Shown: positions 15,694 to 24,903, counted from the first letter of the stretch. The stretch is 31,538 nucleotides of DNA from WTJO01 sp965660165 (GCA_965660165.1 CBFHYU010000022.1:1-31538), one strand, 5' to 3'. A program made the numbers and translations. The notes: generated by a model not told the origin, from the sequence alone.

Positions 15694-16287
15694 CTATTCC
15701 CCTGACGATTTTTCATCGATTTCAAATCGAGCATTTTGTGTGCGCTCATTCAACCTTTCAAGAATTACAGGTGAAATATCAAGCTGGTTTTTGAAAATAA
15801 TGGCTGATTGGCGGTTTAGCACAATATCAAGATCATTCTCGGATGAAAATTCGGTAACAAGCTCAAGTGCAATATCCCTAATCTGATTCTGGATAGATTG
15901 AAATGCATTATCTAACGATTGACGTGTTGTTTGAATCTGCTTCTGAATTTCAGCAACATCTGCTTGGAATTGCGCCACCTGCTGACGATAAGATTCTGCT
16001 GATAAAATAGATTGCTGTGATTTTAGCTCTTTCTCACGGCTCAGCATTTCACGTTCTTTTTGAGAAAATTCTTGCTGAAACTCATCTCTCTTTTCATCCA
16101 GAATTTCTCTTACCTTCTTGGTCGCCTCTGCTTTACGCAAAATATCGCCAATATCTACAACAGCTATCTGTGTTGCGGTGTAAAGCCCAGCCTCGTCTGA
16201 TTGCGCATGCACCATAGATGGCATACCAAGTACCACCAATAGCGCTACATATATACGCGCCAGACCCCGCACCCTGCTGAATGTCAT
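15694..16287 (-). CDS. skp: Periplasmic chaperone Skp/OmpH family
   Basis: Periplasmic holdase that keeps unfolded outer-membrane proteins soluble on their way to BamA. The 197-residue protein has a signal peptide (basic MTFSRVRGLARIY, hydrophobic core, likely cut after VHA at residue 28). A short beta part (IAVVDIGDIL) follows, then a long charged helical region at about 45-140 rich in Gln, Glu and Lys (SQKEREMLSREKELKSQQ), the coiled-coil arms of Skp. AAGGT lies well placed before the ATG. It sits between bamA and lpxD, the conserved location. Skp-family proteins diverge, so the assignment rests on fold pattern and context. Confidence 0.9.
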   Translation of the reverse strand: MTFSRVRGLARIYVALLVVLGMPSMVHAQSDEAGLYTATQIAVVDIGDILRKAEATKKVREILDEKRDEFQQEFSQKEREMLSREKELKSQQSILSAESYRQQVAQFQADVAEIQKQIQTTRQSLDNAFQSIQNQIRDIALELVTEFSSENDLDIVLNRQSAIIFKNQLDISPVILERLNERTQNARFEIDEKSSGE

Positions 16288-16307
16288 GATAATGCTGACC
16301 TTCCTTA

Positions 16308-18587
16308 TTAAAAGCGCGTACCAATATTGAATTGAAAGCGTTTTGTTTGATCGAAATTCTCTTTGCTAATGGCATCTGCCCAGTAAAAACTCAATGGCCC
16401 AATCGCAGTATCCCATAACAGACCAAACCCGATTGATTGGCGTAACGCATCATTATTAGCCCCTATCACCCCTGTTGGATAATCTGTGCCCCATGTTGAG
16501 CCAATATCAGAATATACCGTCCAGCGTATGCCCAAATCTTTGCTAAACCCATAAGATGAAATCAGCTCAGCAGACCCTGAATACATAGTATTCCCGCCAA
16601 CAGCTGCCAAAGACCCTCTATCCCGCGGGCCGATACCACCGCCAGCAAACCCTCTTACATTTCGGCCACCAATAAAGAAGCGGTTACTTTGTGTTACTTT
16701 GTCACCAAGCCCATCAACATGGCCTACCCTGCCTCTAAGCCCCATAACAACACGGTTAAACAAGAACGGTTTATAATATCCAAGACGAAGCTCGGTGCGT
16801 GCATAATTCACATCACCACCAACCCCTGAAAATGTCTCTGAGATTTCAGCCAGACTGCCCTCTGTTGGGTCAAAGCGGTTATTTAATGTGCTTCTGCCAA
16901 GCGTATAACCTACTGATGAGGCAGTAAGCGTCTTATTTTCTTCGCCTGTTGTAGAAGTAGAGGTAGTGGTGTTTTTTTGACGTGAATTTGTGTTTGAATA
17001 TTGATAATTGATGCGATGATATACATCATTTGCCGCACTAAAGCTTACCCCAAGACCTAATCCTTTTGAAGTAGAGGTAAAATCATTTGATTTTTGTTGG
17101 GTGCTGAAAATACTGGCACTACCACGCATATCACGGTTTAGGAAATAAGGTTCTGTCAATCCAATGCTATAATCTGCTTGGCTTCCAGATACTGATGTTG
17201 ATAGGTTAAGCGCGCGCCCTGTGCCTAGAAAGTTCTTCTCATTTATCCCAAATGAGAAACTTGTTTTATCTAGCGAAGAATAGCCTGCACCAATTGACAG
17301 GTCACCTGTTGGCTGTTCCTCAACATCAATTTTGACAACTGACTGATCTGCGGAACTTCCTTGCTCTGTTGTTACCTGAACATTGCGGAAATAGCCAAGA
17401 TTGCGAACATTACGAACTGAGCGGTCTAGTTTCAGCTGATTAAAGGCATCCCCTTCTACCAGCTCAAATTCGCGCCTAATAACCCTATCTAGGGTACGCG
17501 TATTATTCACCACTTGAATACGTTCAATATAGTTTTTCTGTGCATTGCCAATATTGATAGTCAGGTCAAGCAAGCCCTGCTCGGGGTCAGTGTTCACTGC
17601 TGGCGTAATATTTACAAAAGAATAACCTTTATTACCAAGCTCGTTGGTAATATTGACCAACCCCTGCTCAACATAGCGCACATCATACCAGTCCCCCTTA
17701 GCCAACGGCACCAAATCTCTGAATGCACCAACATCCACATTTGGAATCTCTGAGACAAAACTGACATCGTTAAGCTTGTATCTAATGCCTTCTTCAATTT
17801 CAAAGGTAATCGCAAAGCCAGTTCTATCTGGAAGTAGCCCCCCCTGAACACGGCGCACTTCCACATCTGCATAACCGCGTGACAGATAATGCTGGCGCAG
17901 AAGCCGAACATCATAATTCAGACGGCCTTCATCATATTTATCCGCAGAAGACAGAAATGCCCACCAGCGTTTCTGCCTGCTTGAAACCACCTGACGCAAG
18001 GTGAAATCCGAAAAATTATCATTGCCAATAAAGCGGATATTTTTAATTTTAACAAGCGGCCCTTCATCAACCTCAAAAACCAGATTTACACGGTTATTTT
18101 CAAGCCTGATAATTTTTGGCTCAACCCGCGCGGCAAACCTGCCTGACAGTTCATAAATTTTAAGCAGTGTTTCTGTTGCATCAAGCGCAATTCGTTGCGT
18201 GTAAACACGTCTGGGCTGAATATCCAGCTCTTCTAACAGACGGTCATCTTCAAGCACATCATTGCCTTCAATGTTGACACGGTTAATAATTGGGTTTTCT
18301 AGAACCGTTATTCTTACCGCCGAACCAGCACGTTCAATCGTGACATCTTCAAATAATTCAGTATCATAAAGTGCCTTAATAAGGTTTGAGAAGCGGGTTT
18401 CAGACAGCTCGTCGCCAACCTCAACTGGAAGATAGGCAAAGACTGTTTCATTTGAAACACGTTGATTTCCCTCAACGATGATTTCAGAGATTGTAAATTT
18501 TTCCTGTGCAAAAACAGGGTGCATTGAAAGCACAAGCACGCTTGTTATCAATGCTACCACGCGCACAAATCTGGCAATACATCTCAT
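16308..18587 (-). CDS. bamA: Outer membrane protein assembly factor BamA
   Basis: Central component of the BAM complex that folds beta-barrel proteins into the outer membrane. After a signal peptide (cut near PVFA-QE, residue 27) come five POTRA domains over about residues 30-350 (ISEIIVEGNQRVSNETV begins the first). The 16-strand barrel follows, with the loop-6 motif VRGF at 644-647 and the C-terminal phenylalanine of the beta signal (FNIGTRF). I chose the ATG at 18587: AAGGAG lies eight bases before it and overlaps the upstream GTG at 18596, which therefore cannot be the start. The product has 759 residues. A GGCAAC/GTTGCC hairpin (18609-18633) lies just upstream. Confidence 0.96.
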   Translation of the reverse strand: MRCIARFVRVVALITSVLVLSMHPVFAQEKFTISEIIVEGNQRVSNETVFAYLPVEVGDELSETRFSNLIKALYDTELFEDVTIERAGSAVRITVLENPIINRVNIEGNDVLEDDRLLEELDIQPRRVYTQRIALDATETLLKIYELSGRFAARVEPKIIRLENNRVNLVFEVDEGPLVKIKNIRFIGNDNFSDFTLRQVVSSRQKRWWAFLSSADKYDEGRLNYDVRLLRQHYLSRGYADVEVRRVQGGLLPDRTGFAITFEIEEGIRYKLNDVSFVSEIPNVDVGAFRDLVPLAKGDWYDVRYVEQGLVNITNELGNKGYSFVNITPAVNTDPEQGLLDLTINIGNAQKNYIERIQVVNNTRTLDRVIRREFELVEGDAFNQLKLDRSVRNVRNLGYFRNVQVTTEQGSSADQSVVKIDVEEQPTGDLSIGAGYSSLDKTSFSFGINEKNFLGTGRALNLSTSVSGSQADYSIGLTEPYFLNRDMRGSASIFSTQQKSNDFTSTSKGLGLGVSFSAANDVYHRINYQYSNTNSRQKNTTTSTSTTGEENKTLTASSVGYTLGRSTLNNRFDPTEGSLAEISETFSGVGGDVNYARTELRLGYYKPFLFNRVVMGLRGRVGHVDGLGDKVTQSNRFFIGGRNVRGFAGGGIGPRDRGSLAAVGGNTMYSGSAELISSYGFSKDLGIRWTVYSDIGSTWGTDYPTGVIGANNDALRQSIGFGLLWDTAIGPLSFYWADAISKENFDQTKRFQFNIGTRF

Positions 18588-18608
18588 GAACCCCACTCCT
18601 TATTTCTA

Positions 18609-18633
18609 GGCAACGTCAGAGTTTTTTGTTGCC
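18609..18633 (-). repeat. Small hairpin in the rseP-bamA side of the bamA leader
   Basis: GGCAAC (18609-18614) and GTTGCC (18628-18633) pair with a 13-base loop, ending a few bases before the bamA ribosome binding site in the 64-base spacer after rseP. There is no T run after it on the minus strand, so it is not a terminator. It may affect bamA translation or message stability. Confidence 0.35.
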
Positions 18634-18651
18634 GATACTGTAGCATTAACT

Positions 18652-19722
18652 CTATCGGATAACATCAAAAATTGTTACATACAGCATTAGTGATAACAGC
18701 AACGCCACCCCTCCGCGCAATAATACGTTCTGCAACGCCTCAGGTAAGGGACGTCCCAACAGAGCTTCACAGGTAAACATCATTAAATGCCCTCCATCTA
18801 GCGCTGGTATCGGAAGCAAATTGACAATGCCAAGATTGATTGAAATCAGCGCGGTAAACATCACAAAGCTGATCACACCTTGACGTGCCGCATCACCTGA
18901 AAATTCTGCAATTCTGACAGGGCCTCCTAGCTCATCCATTGACGCATTACCAGAAAATAGCTTGATGATGCCAGCGCCCATTGCATTGATGGTGCGCACA
19001 ACATCCCTGCTCCCCTCAAACACAGATTCAGTAAGCCCAAGCCGCCTAAATTCACCCCCTGCTGAGGTAATACCAAGCCTGCCAACCGTAGTGCCAAGCT
19101 GTTCAACATATAGCCCTTCAGGTGTTATGCTGGTCGTAAAAATACGTCCATTTCTGTCAATTTCAAATGACAAAGCTATCTCTGCATTCTGCATCACAAT
19201 CGACCGCATATCATTGAAATCTCTGATCTTACTACCATCAATCGAGCGGATAATATCACCTTCTTCAATCCCAGATATCGCTGCCGCAGAGCCGTCATTC
19301 ACAGACCCAACTTGCGCTGGAATAAAGGCTTTGCCTGACACCATATAGACGCCTGCAAATAAAAATATCGCTAGAATAAAATTGGCTACAGGTCCTGCTA
19401 GTACAATCAAAAATCGCTGAACCAAACTAGCCCCTGCAAAACTGCCATCTTGTTTTTGTGCGCCTTTAGATGCCTGACTGGCCGCATTCATATCGCCACG
19501 CATTTTTACATATCCGCCAAGTGGAATAGCCGCAATTTGCCATTTTGTATTTGCCTTATCACGCCAGCTTAACAGAACTGGGCCAAAGCCGATTGAAAAC
19601 ACATCTACGATCACGCCTGATTTTCTAGCGACCCAATAATGTCCCAATTCATGGAAAAACACCACAGGCATTAGCACAGCCAGAAACGCAATCACATTTT
19701 CAAAAACACCACCAAATGGCAT
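18652..19722 (-). CDS. rseP: Site-2 metalloprotease RseP with a single PDZ domain
   Basis: Inner-membrane zinc protease of the M50 family that cleaves membrane segments, in E. coli the anti-sigma factor RseA in the envelope stress response. The zinc motif HELGH is at 24-28 in the first membrane helix and the second motif NLLPIPALDG at 301-310. Between them I see one PDZ-like domain (about 130-200, VGSVNDGSAAAISGIEEGDIIRSIDG). E. coli RseP has two PDZ domains and about 450 residues, and this protein has 356, a reduced form frequent in alphaproteobacteria. GGAGA precedes the ATG. Its place between dxr and bamA is conserved. The substrate here is unknown. Confidence 0.93.
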   Translation of the reverse strand: MPFGGVFENVIAFLAVLMPVVFFHELGHYWVARKSGVIVDVFSIGFGPVLLSWRDKANTKWQIAAIPLGGYVKMRGDMNAASQASKGAQKQDGSFAGASLVQRFLIVLAGPVANFILAIFLFAGVYMVSGKAFIPAQVGSVNDGSAAAISGIEEGDIIRSIDGSKIRDFNDMRSIVMQNAEIALSFEIDRNGRIFTTSITPEGLYVEQLGTTVGRLGITSAGGEFRRLGLTESVFEGSRDVVRTINAMGAGIIKLFSGNASMDELGGPVRIAEFSGDAARQGVISFVMFTALISINLGIVNLLPIPALDGGHLMMFTCEALLGRPLPEALQNVLLRGGVALLLSLMLYVTIFDVIR

Positions 19723-19758
19723 CTTTTATCTCCATTTTATCTGCTGAAACACAGCCAT

Positions 19759-20916
19759 TTATATTGCTGCCAGAAACCGCCTAGTCTCACTATCAAGCGC
19801 AATTACATCATCAAGACAGCCTAACATGGCACGATTTATATTTGAATCCAATGCCCTATCTACCAGCTGCGCAATTTCTGTAAAGGTTATTTTTCCAGCC
19901 AAAAACCAGTCGACAGCCACCTCATTTGCCGCATTTAAAATAACAGCATTCGCAGGATTTGTGCCAATTACCGAATAAGCTGATGCAAAACAGGGATAAA
20001 GTGCATTATCTATCTGTCTAAAATCAAGCTGACCTATGCTCAGAAGGTCAAAATGGGCGGCCTGCCATGCCAGCCGTTCAGGATGCCCTAGCGCATGCGA
20101 TATTGGCACCCGCATATCTGGCACGCCCATATGCGCAAGCCAACTTCCATCACAAAATTCAACTAACCCATGAATGGCTGATTGCGGATGGATAACCGCC
20201 TTGATTTGCTGAGGCTTTAAGTCAAACAGCCAATATGCCTCGATTAACTCAAGCCCCTTATTCATCATGGTCGCACTATCTATTGAGACCTTAGGGCCCA
20301 TCTCCCAATTAGGATGCGCCAGCGCAGATTCCAAAGTGACCGAGCGCAAATCAGCAGGCTGTAAATCACGAAATGGGCCTCCTGATGCGGTCAGTGTAAT
20401 GGTTTGAATATCAGATGAGGTTTCTGAGGCAAGGCATTGATATATCGCATTATGTTCTGAATCTATAGGTAAGATTTTTGCTGATGATTTTTCAGCTTCG
20501 GCCATCATTAAATGGCCTGCAGCTACCAATGTTTCTTTATTTGCAAGTGCGATATTCTGGCCTGCCTTGATAGCCGCATAAACAGATTCCATGCCCGCCA
20601 GCCCAACAATACCAGCAACAACCAAATCAACCTTATGGCTAGCTAGCTCAGTAAGCGCATCTGCGCCTGCTAGTAATCTAGTGCCATAGTTTCGGCAAAT
20701 TTCAGACAATTCAGCATAATATTCAGAGCCGCTTATCACCGCAATTTCAGGTGAAAATTCAGCAATAAGCAACGCTAATTCTGAGTAATTTTGATGGGCA
20801 GTAAGGCCATATAGTTCAAATCGCTCAGGATGGGCGCGCACCAGATCAATTGTGCTACTGCCAATAGAGCCTGTCGCACCGAAAATTGAGATTTTTTTTC
20901 TGCGGATATCTGTCAC
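19759..20916 (-). CDS. dxr: 1-deoxy-D-xylulose 5-phosphate reductoisomerase
   Basis: Converts DXP to MEP with NADPH, the committed step of the non-mevalonate isoprenoid pathway that feeds UppS. The nucleotide-binding GATGSIGSSTIDL is at 13-25. PIDSEHNAIYQ (150-160) carries the metal ligands Asp152 and Glu154, and GPKVSIDSATMMNKGLELIEA and VIHPQSAIHG follow. Length (385) is slightly below E. coli (398). The start codon is GTG (20914-20916) with a weak GAAAGA upstream; no ATG lies near the family N-terminus. Thirteen bases separate it from cdsA. Confidence 0.96.
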   Translation of the reverse strand: MTDIRRKKISIFGATGSIGSSTIDLVRAHPERFELYGLTAHQNYSELALLIAEFSPEIAVISGSEYYAELSEICRNYGTRLLAGADALTELASHKVDLVVAGIVGLAGMESVYAAIKAGQNIALANKETLVAAGHLMMAEAEKSSAKILPIDSEHNAIYQCLASETSSDIQTITLTASGGPFRDLQPADLRSVTLESALAHPNWEMGPKVSIDSATMMNKGLELIEAYWLFDLKPQQIKAVIHPQSAIHGLVEFCDGSWLAHMGVPDMRVPISHALGHPERLAWQAAHFDLLSIGQLDFRQIDNALYPCFASAYSVIGTNPANAVILNAANEVAVDWFLAGKITFTEIAQLVDRALDSNINRAMLGCLDDVIALDSETRRFLAAI

Positions 20917-20929
20917 AATCGTCTTTCAG

Positions 20930-21733
20930 CTAGCCTGTAAATAATAGTGCGTGATGTTGCGCCACCACAATAACAGGAAGCACAAGCAGATAGCCATCAA
21001 ACCTGTCAAGCACGCCCCCATGACCAGGAATAAGCTGGCTACTATCTTTCACCTTTATTTGCCGTTTCAGCCAAGATTCATATAAATCGCCAATTTGCGC
21101 CAAAATGGTTATTAGCAACATCCAGCCAAGCATATATGGGCTCGCATTCCCTAAATTTGTTTCAAACCAGAAAAGAGCGCCATAACCAGCCAATATACCT
21201 GCAAGCATACCGCCAATACTGCCAGACCATGTCTTAGACGGGCTAATCGCAGGTGCAAGCTTTGCCCCGCCAATTATTCTGCCACAACAATATGCGCCAA
21301 TATCACACGCAGAAATGATTATCGCAACAAACAATATCAGACTGATAAAACCATCTATCTGGCTTATTATACCCAGACTGAATAGGCATATTGCTAGCAC
21401 ACAGCTAAATAGCGATTGACGAGAGACTAGCCCCAGCACAATCAAACAGATACCCAAGCCCGCAAAGCCAAGCACATCACCTGCCGCGCCAGTATATATG
21501 CCAGCCGCAAAGCTGGCGAGCAAACTTACCAAAAATGCCAGACGACTTCGCTTGCCAGACAGACCGCCTGTAGCGGCTAAAAGTTCAGTATATTCATATG
21601 ATAGCCAGCAAGCCGCAATCGTTAGCCCAAAGATGGCATAGTCAATACCGAGTAGAATAGGAAGTAATATTGGTAGAAAAAATAATGCGCCACACAGGCG
21701 TTTCCATAGATCTGACGCCTGAATTGCGGACAT
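20930..21733 (-). CDS. cdsA: Phosphatidate cytidylyltransferase
   Basis: Integral inner-membrane enzyme making CDP-diacylglycerol from phosphatidate and CTP, the branch point of phospholipid synthesis. The 267-residue protein has about seven or eight hydrophobic segments. It also has SPSKTWSGSIGG and the C-terminal family signature at about 220-247 (SWLKRQIKVKDSS, then PGHGGVLDRFDG). Length is normal. It begins two bases after the uppS stop and is followed by dxr, the standard uppS-cdsA-dxr order. Confidence 0.96.
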   Translation of the reverse strand: MSAIQASDLWKRLCGALFFLPILLPILLGIDYAIFGLTIAACWLSYEYTELLAATGGLSGKRSRLAFLVSLLASFAAGIYTGAAGDVLGFAGLGICLIVLGLVSRQSLFSCVLAICLFSLGIISQIDGFISLILFVAIIISACDIGAYCCGRIIGGAKLAPAISPSKTWSGSIGGMLAGILAGYGALFWFETNLGNASPYMLGWMLLITILAQIGDLYESWLKRQIKVKDSSQLIPGHGGVLDRFDGYLLVLPVIVVAQHHALLFTG

Positions 21734-21735
21734 TA

Positions 21736-22452
21736 TCAGCCAACCGTTCGCAAAATGCTGTCACCACCAAAGCGGCGGTTACGAGATGCATAATCATCCA
21801 GCGCATCGGCAAGATCATCTTCTGTAAAATCAGGCCATAGCTTGTCTGAAAAATAAAGTTCAGCATAGCTAATATCCCATAGCAGGAAGTTAGAAATACG
21901 CTTCTCGCCACCTGTCCTAATAAGCATATCTACATCTGGCAAATCCTGTGTCATAAGATGCGACTTTACCGCAGTAACAGCTCTATCCTCAGAAATCTCA
22001 AAGCCTTTACTTAACTGGCGAGACAGCGCAACAACAGCCTGAGCGATATCATGCCTGCCGCCATAATTCACTGCGATGGTAAGCACAAGACCAGTATTAC
22101 GGCTCGTTTTCTGTTCAACCATGTCAAATAGCTGTTTCAGATCATCTGCAAATACAGACCGATCACCAATAATCTTCAGCTGCACATTTTCAGCCATCAG
22201 CTCGTCTGTTTCTTGCATCAAAAAGCGCCGCATCAATCCCATCAATGCGTCAATTTCCTTCGCACTGCGTTTCCAGTTTTCAGATGAAAAGGCAAAAACC
22301 GTCAGATAACGGATATAGCTATTTGCAGCCGCCTTGCAGATTCTTTTCAGATTAAGCGCACCTTCATTATGGCCTAAGGCAATATCAAGCGCATGAGCCC
22401 TTGCCCAACGCCGATTACCATCCATAATGATTGCAAGATGTTTTGGTACCAT
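21736..22452 (-). CDS. uppS: Undecaprenyl diphosphate synthase
   Basis: cis-Prenyltransferase that makes C55 undecaprenyl diphosphate, the lipid carrier for peptidoglycan and O-antigen. The sequence shows HLAIIMDGNRRWARA with the catalytic Asp11, then TVFAFSSENWKR and RTGGEKRISNFLLWDISYAE near the C-terminus. I chose ATG at 22452: AGGA is eight bases upstream. The GTG two codons earlier (22458) is only two bases from the AGGA. The product has 238 residues. frr lies 46 bases upstream and cdsA two bases downstream. Confidence 0.95.
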   Translation of the reverse strand: MVPKHLAIIMDGNRRWARAHALDIALGHNEGALNLKRICKAAANSYIRYLTVFAFSSENWKRSAKEIDALMGLMRRFLMQETDELMAENVQLKIIGDRSVFADDLKQLFDMVEQKTSRNTGLVLTIAVNYGGRHDIAQAVVALSRQLSKGFEISEDRAVTAVKSHLMTQDLPDVDMLIRTGGEKRISNFLLWDISYAELYFSDKLWPDFTEDDLADALDDYASRNRRFGGDSILRTVG

Positions 22453-22498
22453 ACTCACATTCCTAACTTACATTCTGAAACAGCACTAATTGCGTGGA

Positions 22499-23056
22499 TT
22501 ATACGCTCATAATATCATGTTCTTTCTGAGAAAGCAGTTCGTCCACTCTGGCTATATATTTATCTGTCTGTTTTTGAATATCCGCCTCAATACCATGACG
22601 CTCATCCTCTGACATGCCGCCTTCTTTTTCAGCTTTGCGCACAGATTCAATAGCATCCCGTCTAATGTTTCTGATGGCTACACGACAGCTTTCGGCATAT
22701 TTGCCTGCCACCTTGACCATATCTTTGCGTCTATCTTCGGATAGTTCAGGCACAGGAATACGAATTACCGTGCCTTCAGCTTGCGGGTTTAATCCTAAAT
22801 CAGATTCCCTGATTGATTTTTCAACAGCACCAGCCAAATTTGCATCCCAGACTGTTACAGTCAATAAACGGGATTCAGGTGCAGATATATTGCTAAGCTG
22901 GCTTAATGGCATGCGTGAGCCATAGGCATCAACGGTTATTGGCTCAAGCATGGCCGTTGATGCACGACCCGCCCGCAAACCAGCCATCTCGCTACCAAGA
23001 TTAGACACAGACGCTTCCATTCTGCGTGCCACATCATCAAGATCAAAATCAGCCAT
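22499..23056 (-). CDS. frr: Ribosome recycling factor
   Basis: Splits the post-termination ribosome together with EF-G. The 185-residue protein matches the family over its whole length: LRAGRASTAMLEPITVDAYGS, ISAPESRLLTVTVWD, IRIPVPELSEDRRKDMVKVAGKYAESCRVAIRNIRRDA and the Lys/Glu-rich C-terminal helix. GAGGGAAATT precedes the ATG. It follows pyrH after 32 bases and leads into uppS. Confidence 0.97.
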   Translation of the reverse strand: MADFDLDDVARRMEASVSNLGSEMAGLRAGRASTAMLEPITVDAYGSRMPLSQLSNISAPESRLLTVTVWDANLAGAVEKSIRESDLGLNPQAEGTVIRIPVPELSEDRRKDMVKVAGKYAESCRVAIRNIRRDAIESVRKAEKEGGMSEDERHGIEADIQKQTDKYIARVDELLSQKEHDIMSV

Positions 23057-23088
23057 AATTTCCCTCTTTAGTCGAAGATTTTAATAAT

Positions 23089-23817
23089 TTATGCTTTGGT
23101 TTTTGTTTCCACAACTGTGAATTTTCCTTTATGTTTCAGAACCTTAGAAAACCCACCTGACTCTTCAATTGAAAATACAAGAATTGGAATATTATTCTCA
23201 CGTGCAAGTGATATGGCAGAGGCATCCATCACCTTCAAATCTTTTGACAGCACATCAATATAATCTAGCCTGTCAAACCGCTTAGCCTCTGGATTTTTCT
23301 CAGGGTCTGAATCATAAACGCCATCTACCCTAGTGCCTTTCAGCAATGCATCACAATTCATTTCTGATGCCCGCAAGGCAGCTGCAGTATCTGTGGTAAA
23401 AAATGGATTGCCAGTACCTGCGGCAAAAATCACAATGCGCCCCTTTTCCATGTGGCGCATGGCGCGTCTGCGGATATAAGGCTCACAAACTGCACTAATT
23501 GGCAGTGCAGACATAACACGCACGGGCGCATCTGCGCCTTCAAGCGCATTCTGCATGGCAAGCGCGTTCATCACAGTTGCCAGCATGCCCATATAATCCC
23601 CTGTTGCCCGTTCCATCCCTGCAGCGGCGCCTGAAACGCCTCTGAAGATATTACCACCGCCAATCACAAGACATATTTCAATGCCTTGATCGGCAACTGC
23701 TTTAATTTCTGCGGCTACGCTGGCAACCATTTCGGCATCTATGCCATATGGCTGTGTTCCCATCAGGGATTCACCTGAAATCTTAAGTAAAACCCGTTTA
23801 TAGTGATAGTTTGACAT
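23089..23817 (-). CDS. pyrH: UMP kinase
   Basis: Hexameric bacterial UMP kinase making UDP for nucleotide sugars and pyrimidines. It is an amino-acid-kinase-fold protein of 242 residues with VLLKISGESLMG near the N-terminus, GGGNIFRG, DYMGMLATVMNALAM, and GTGNPFFTTDTAAALRA, followed by DALLKGTRVDGVYDSDP. The ribosome binding site is weak. A terminator lies between tsf and pyrH, so pyrH probably has its own promoter in the 92 bases upstream of its start. Confidence 0.97.
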   Translation of the reverse strand: MSNYHYKRVLLKISGESLMGTQPYGIDAEMVASVAAEIKAVADQGIEICLVIGGGNIFRGVSGAAAGMERATGDYMGMLATVMNALAMQNALEGADAPVRVMSALPISAVCEPYIRRRAMRHMEKGRIVIFAAGTGNPFFTTDTAAALRASEMNCDALLKGTRVDGVYDSDPEKNPEAKRFDRLDYIDVLSKDLKVMDASAISLARENNIPILVFSIEESGGFSKVLKHKGKFTVVETKTKA

Positions 23818-23840
23818 GCCAGTTATCCCATAAAAGCCGT

Positions 23841-23873
23841 TGCGCTATAATGCCCTAATTTGTCCACAATAAA
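23841..23873 (-). promoter_or_regulatory. Weak candidate pyrH promoter region
   Basis: After the tsf terminator the minus strand carries TTGTTT, an 18-base spacer and CATTAT, then TTATAGCG. The match is modest, but some promoter is needed here because the terminator upstream is strong. TTGTGGACAA, a small palindrome one base off the DnaA-box consensus, lies inside the spacer. Confidence 0.25.
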
Positions 23874-23899
23874 CAACAAAATTATCTAAGATGAGGGAT

Positions 23900-23937
23900 A
23901 AAACAAAAACCCCCTATCTGCAGATGCACATAGGGGG
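23900..23937 (-). terminator. Rho-independent terminator after tsf
   Basis: CCCCCTAT (23910-23917) pairs with ATAGGGGG (23930-23937); after one C-C mismatch three more pairs close an AGAT loop. On the minus strand the stem is followed by TTTTTGTTTT. It lies 26 bases after the tsf stop and separates rpsB-tsf from pyrH and the envelope genes. Confidence 0.88.
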
Positions 23938-23963
23938 CATTGATATTTTCACCTTAGATAGAA

Positions 23964-24884
23964 TTAGTTACCAAGCTGGGCGGCAACTTCTGCGGCAAAG
24001 TCTGTTTCTTCTTTTTCAATGCCAGCACCAAGTATGAATTGTGCATAGCCAGTCACCGCAATATCACTACCTGCTTGTTTTGCGGCGTTCTCGACAACAG
24101 CGCCTACCTTAGATTCGCCATCTATTACAAAGGTTTGCTCCAGAAGCACAACTTCTTCGTAATATTTGCGCATTCTGCCTTCAACCATTTTTTCGGCAAT
24201 TTCTTGCGGCTTGCCAGATTCTTTCGCCTGTTCAATCAGCACGTCACGCTCTCTGGCCACCAGCTCAGGATCAAGATCATCAACTGACAGGCTGGCAGGT
24301 GAAGTCGCTGCAATATGCATGGCGACCTGCTTGCCAAGAGATGATAGCACCGCACCATCTGCGCCTGATTCCATGCCTACAAGCACGCCAATACGTCCTA
24401 AACCATCAGCCACCGCATTATGGATATAAGGTACAACCATTCCCGCATTAACTGATAATTTCTGCATCCGACGCAAGCTCATATTCTCGCCAATAGTGGC
24501 AATTTTATGCGTTACTTCTTCTGCAACATTTCTGCCAGTATTTGGGTAATCCATTGCATTCAGACTGTCCAAATCATCTGCTTCAAGCGCTAGCTGTGCC
24601 AAAGTTGAGGCAAATTCCTGAAACTCATCATTACGAGACACGAAATCAGTCTCTGAGTTTAGTTCGACCATTGCGCCATGCTGGCCAGAAACGCTTACCG
24701 CTACCAACCCTTCAGCCGCAACACGGCCTGACTTCTTTGCGGCGGCAGCTAGCCCTTTGGTGCGCAACCAGTCAATTGCAGAATCCATATCACCATTGGT
24801 TTCATTAAGCGCTTTTTTGCAATCCATCATGCCTGCGCCTGATTTTTCTCGAAGTTCTTTTACCTGTGCGGCTGTTACGCTCAT
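23964..24884 (-). CDS. tsf: Translation elongation factor Ts
   Basis: Nucleotide exchange factor for EF-Tu. The 306-residue protein has the N-terminal UBA-like helix pair (VKELREKSGAGMMDCKKALNE), the signature SETDFVSRNDEF and the two core subdomains (MHIAATSPASLSVDDL in the middle). AAGGATAAG precedes the ATG. It follows rpsB after a spacer that holds a strong hairpin and is closed by a rho-independent terminator. Confidence 0.97.
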   Translation of the reverse strand: MSVTAAQVKELREKSGAGMMDCKKALNETNGDMDSAIDWLRTKGLAAAAKKSGRVAAEGLVAVSVSGQHGAMVELNSETDFVSRNDEFQEFASTLAQLALEADDLDSLNAMDYPNTGRNVAEEVTHKIATIGENMSLRRMQKLSVNAGMVVPYIHNAVADGLGRIGVLVGMESGADGAVLSSLGKQVAMHIAATSPASLSVDDLDPELVARERDVLIEQAKESGKPQEIAEKMVEGRMRKYYEEVVLLEQTFVIDGESKVGAVVENAAKQAGSDIAVTGYAQFILGAGIEKEETDFAAEVAAQLGN

Positions 24885-24903
24885 TTTCTTATCCTTACAA
24901 TAT

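Noticed and set aside
23841..23870. DnaA box or replication origin near pyrH
   Set aside because: A single near-match TTGTCCACA with no cluster of boxes, no AT-rich repeats and no dnaA/dnaN or parAB nearby.
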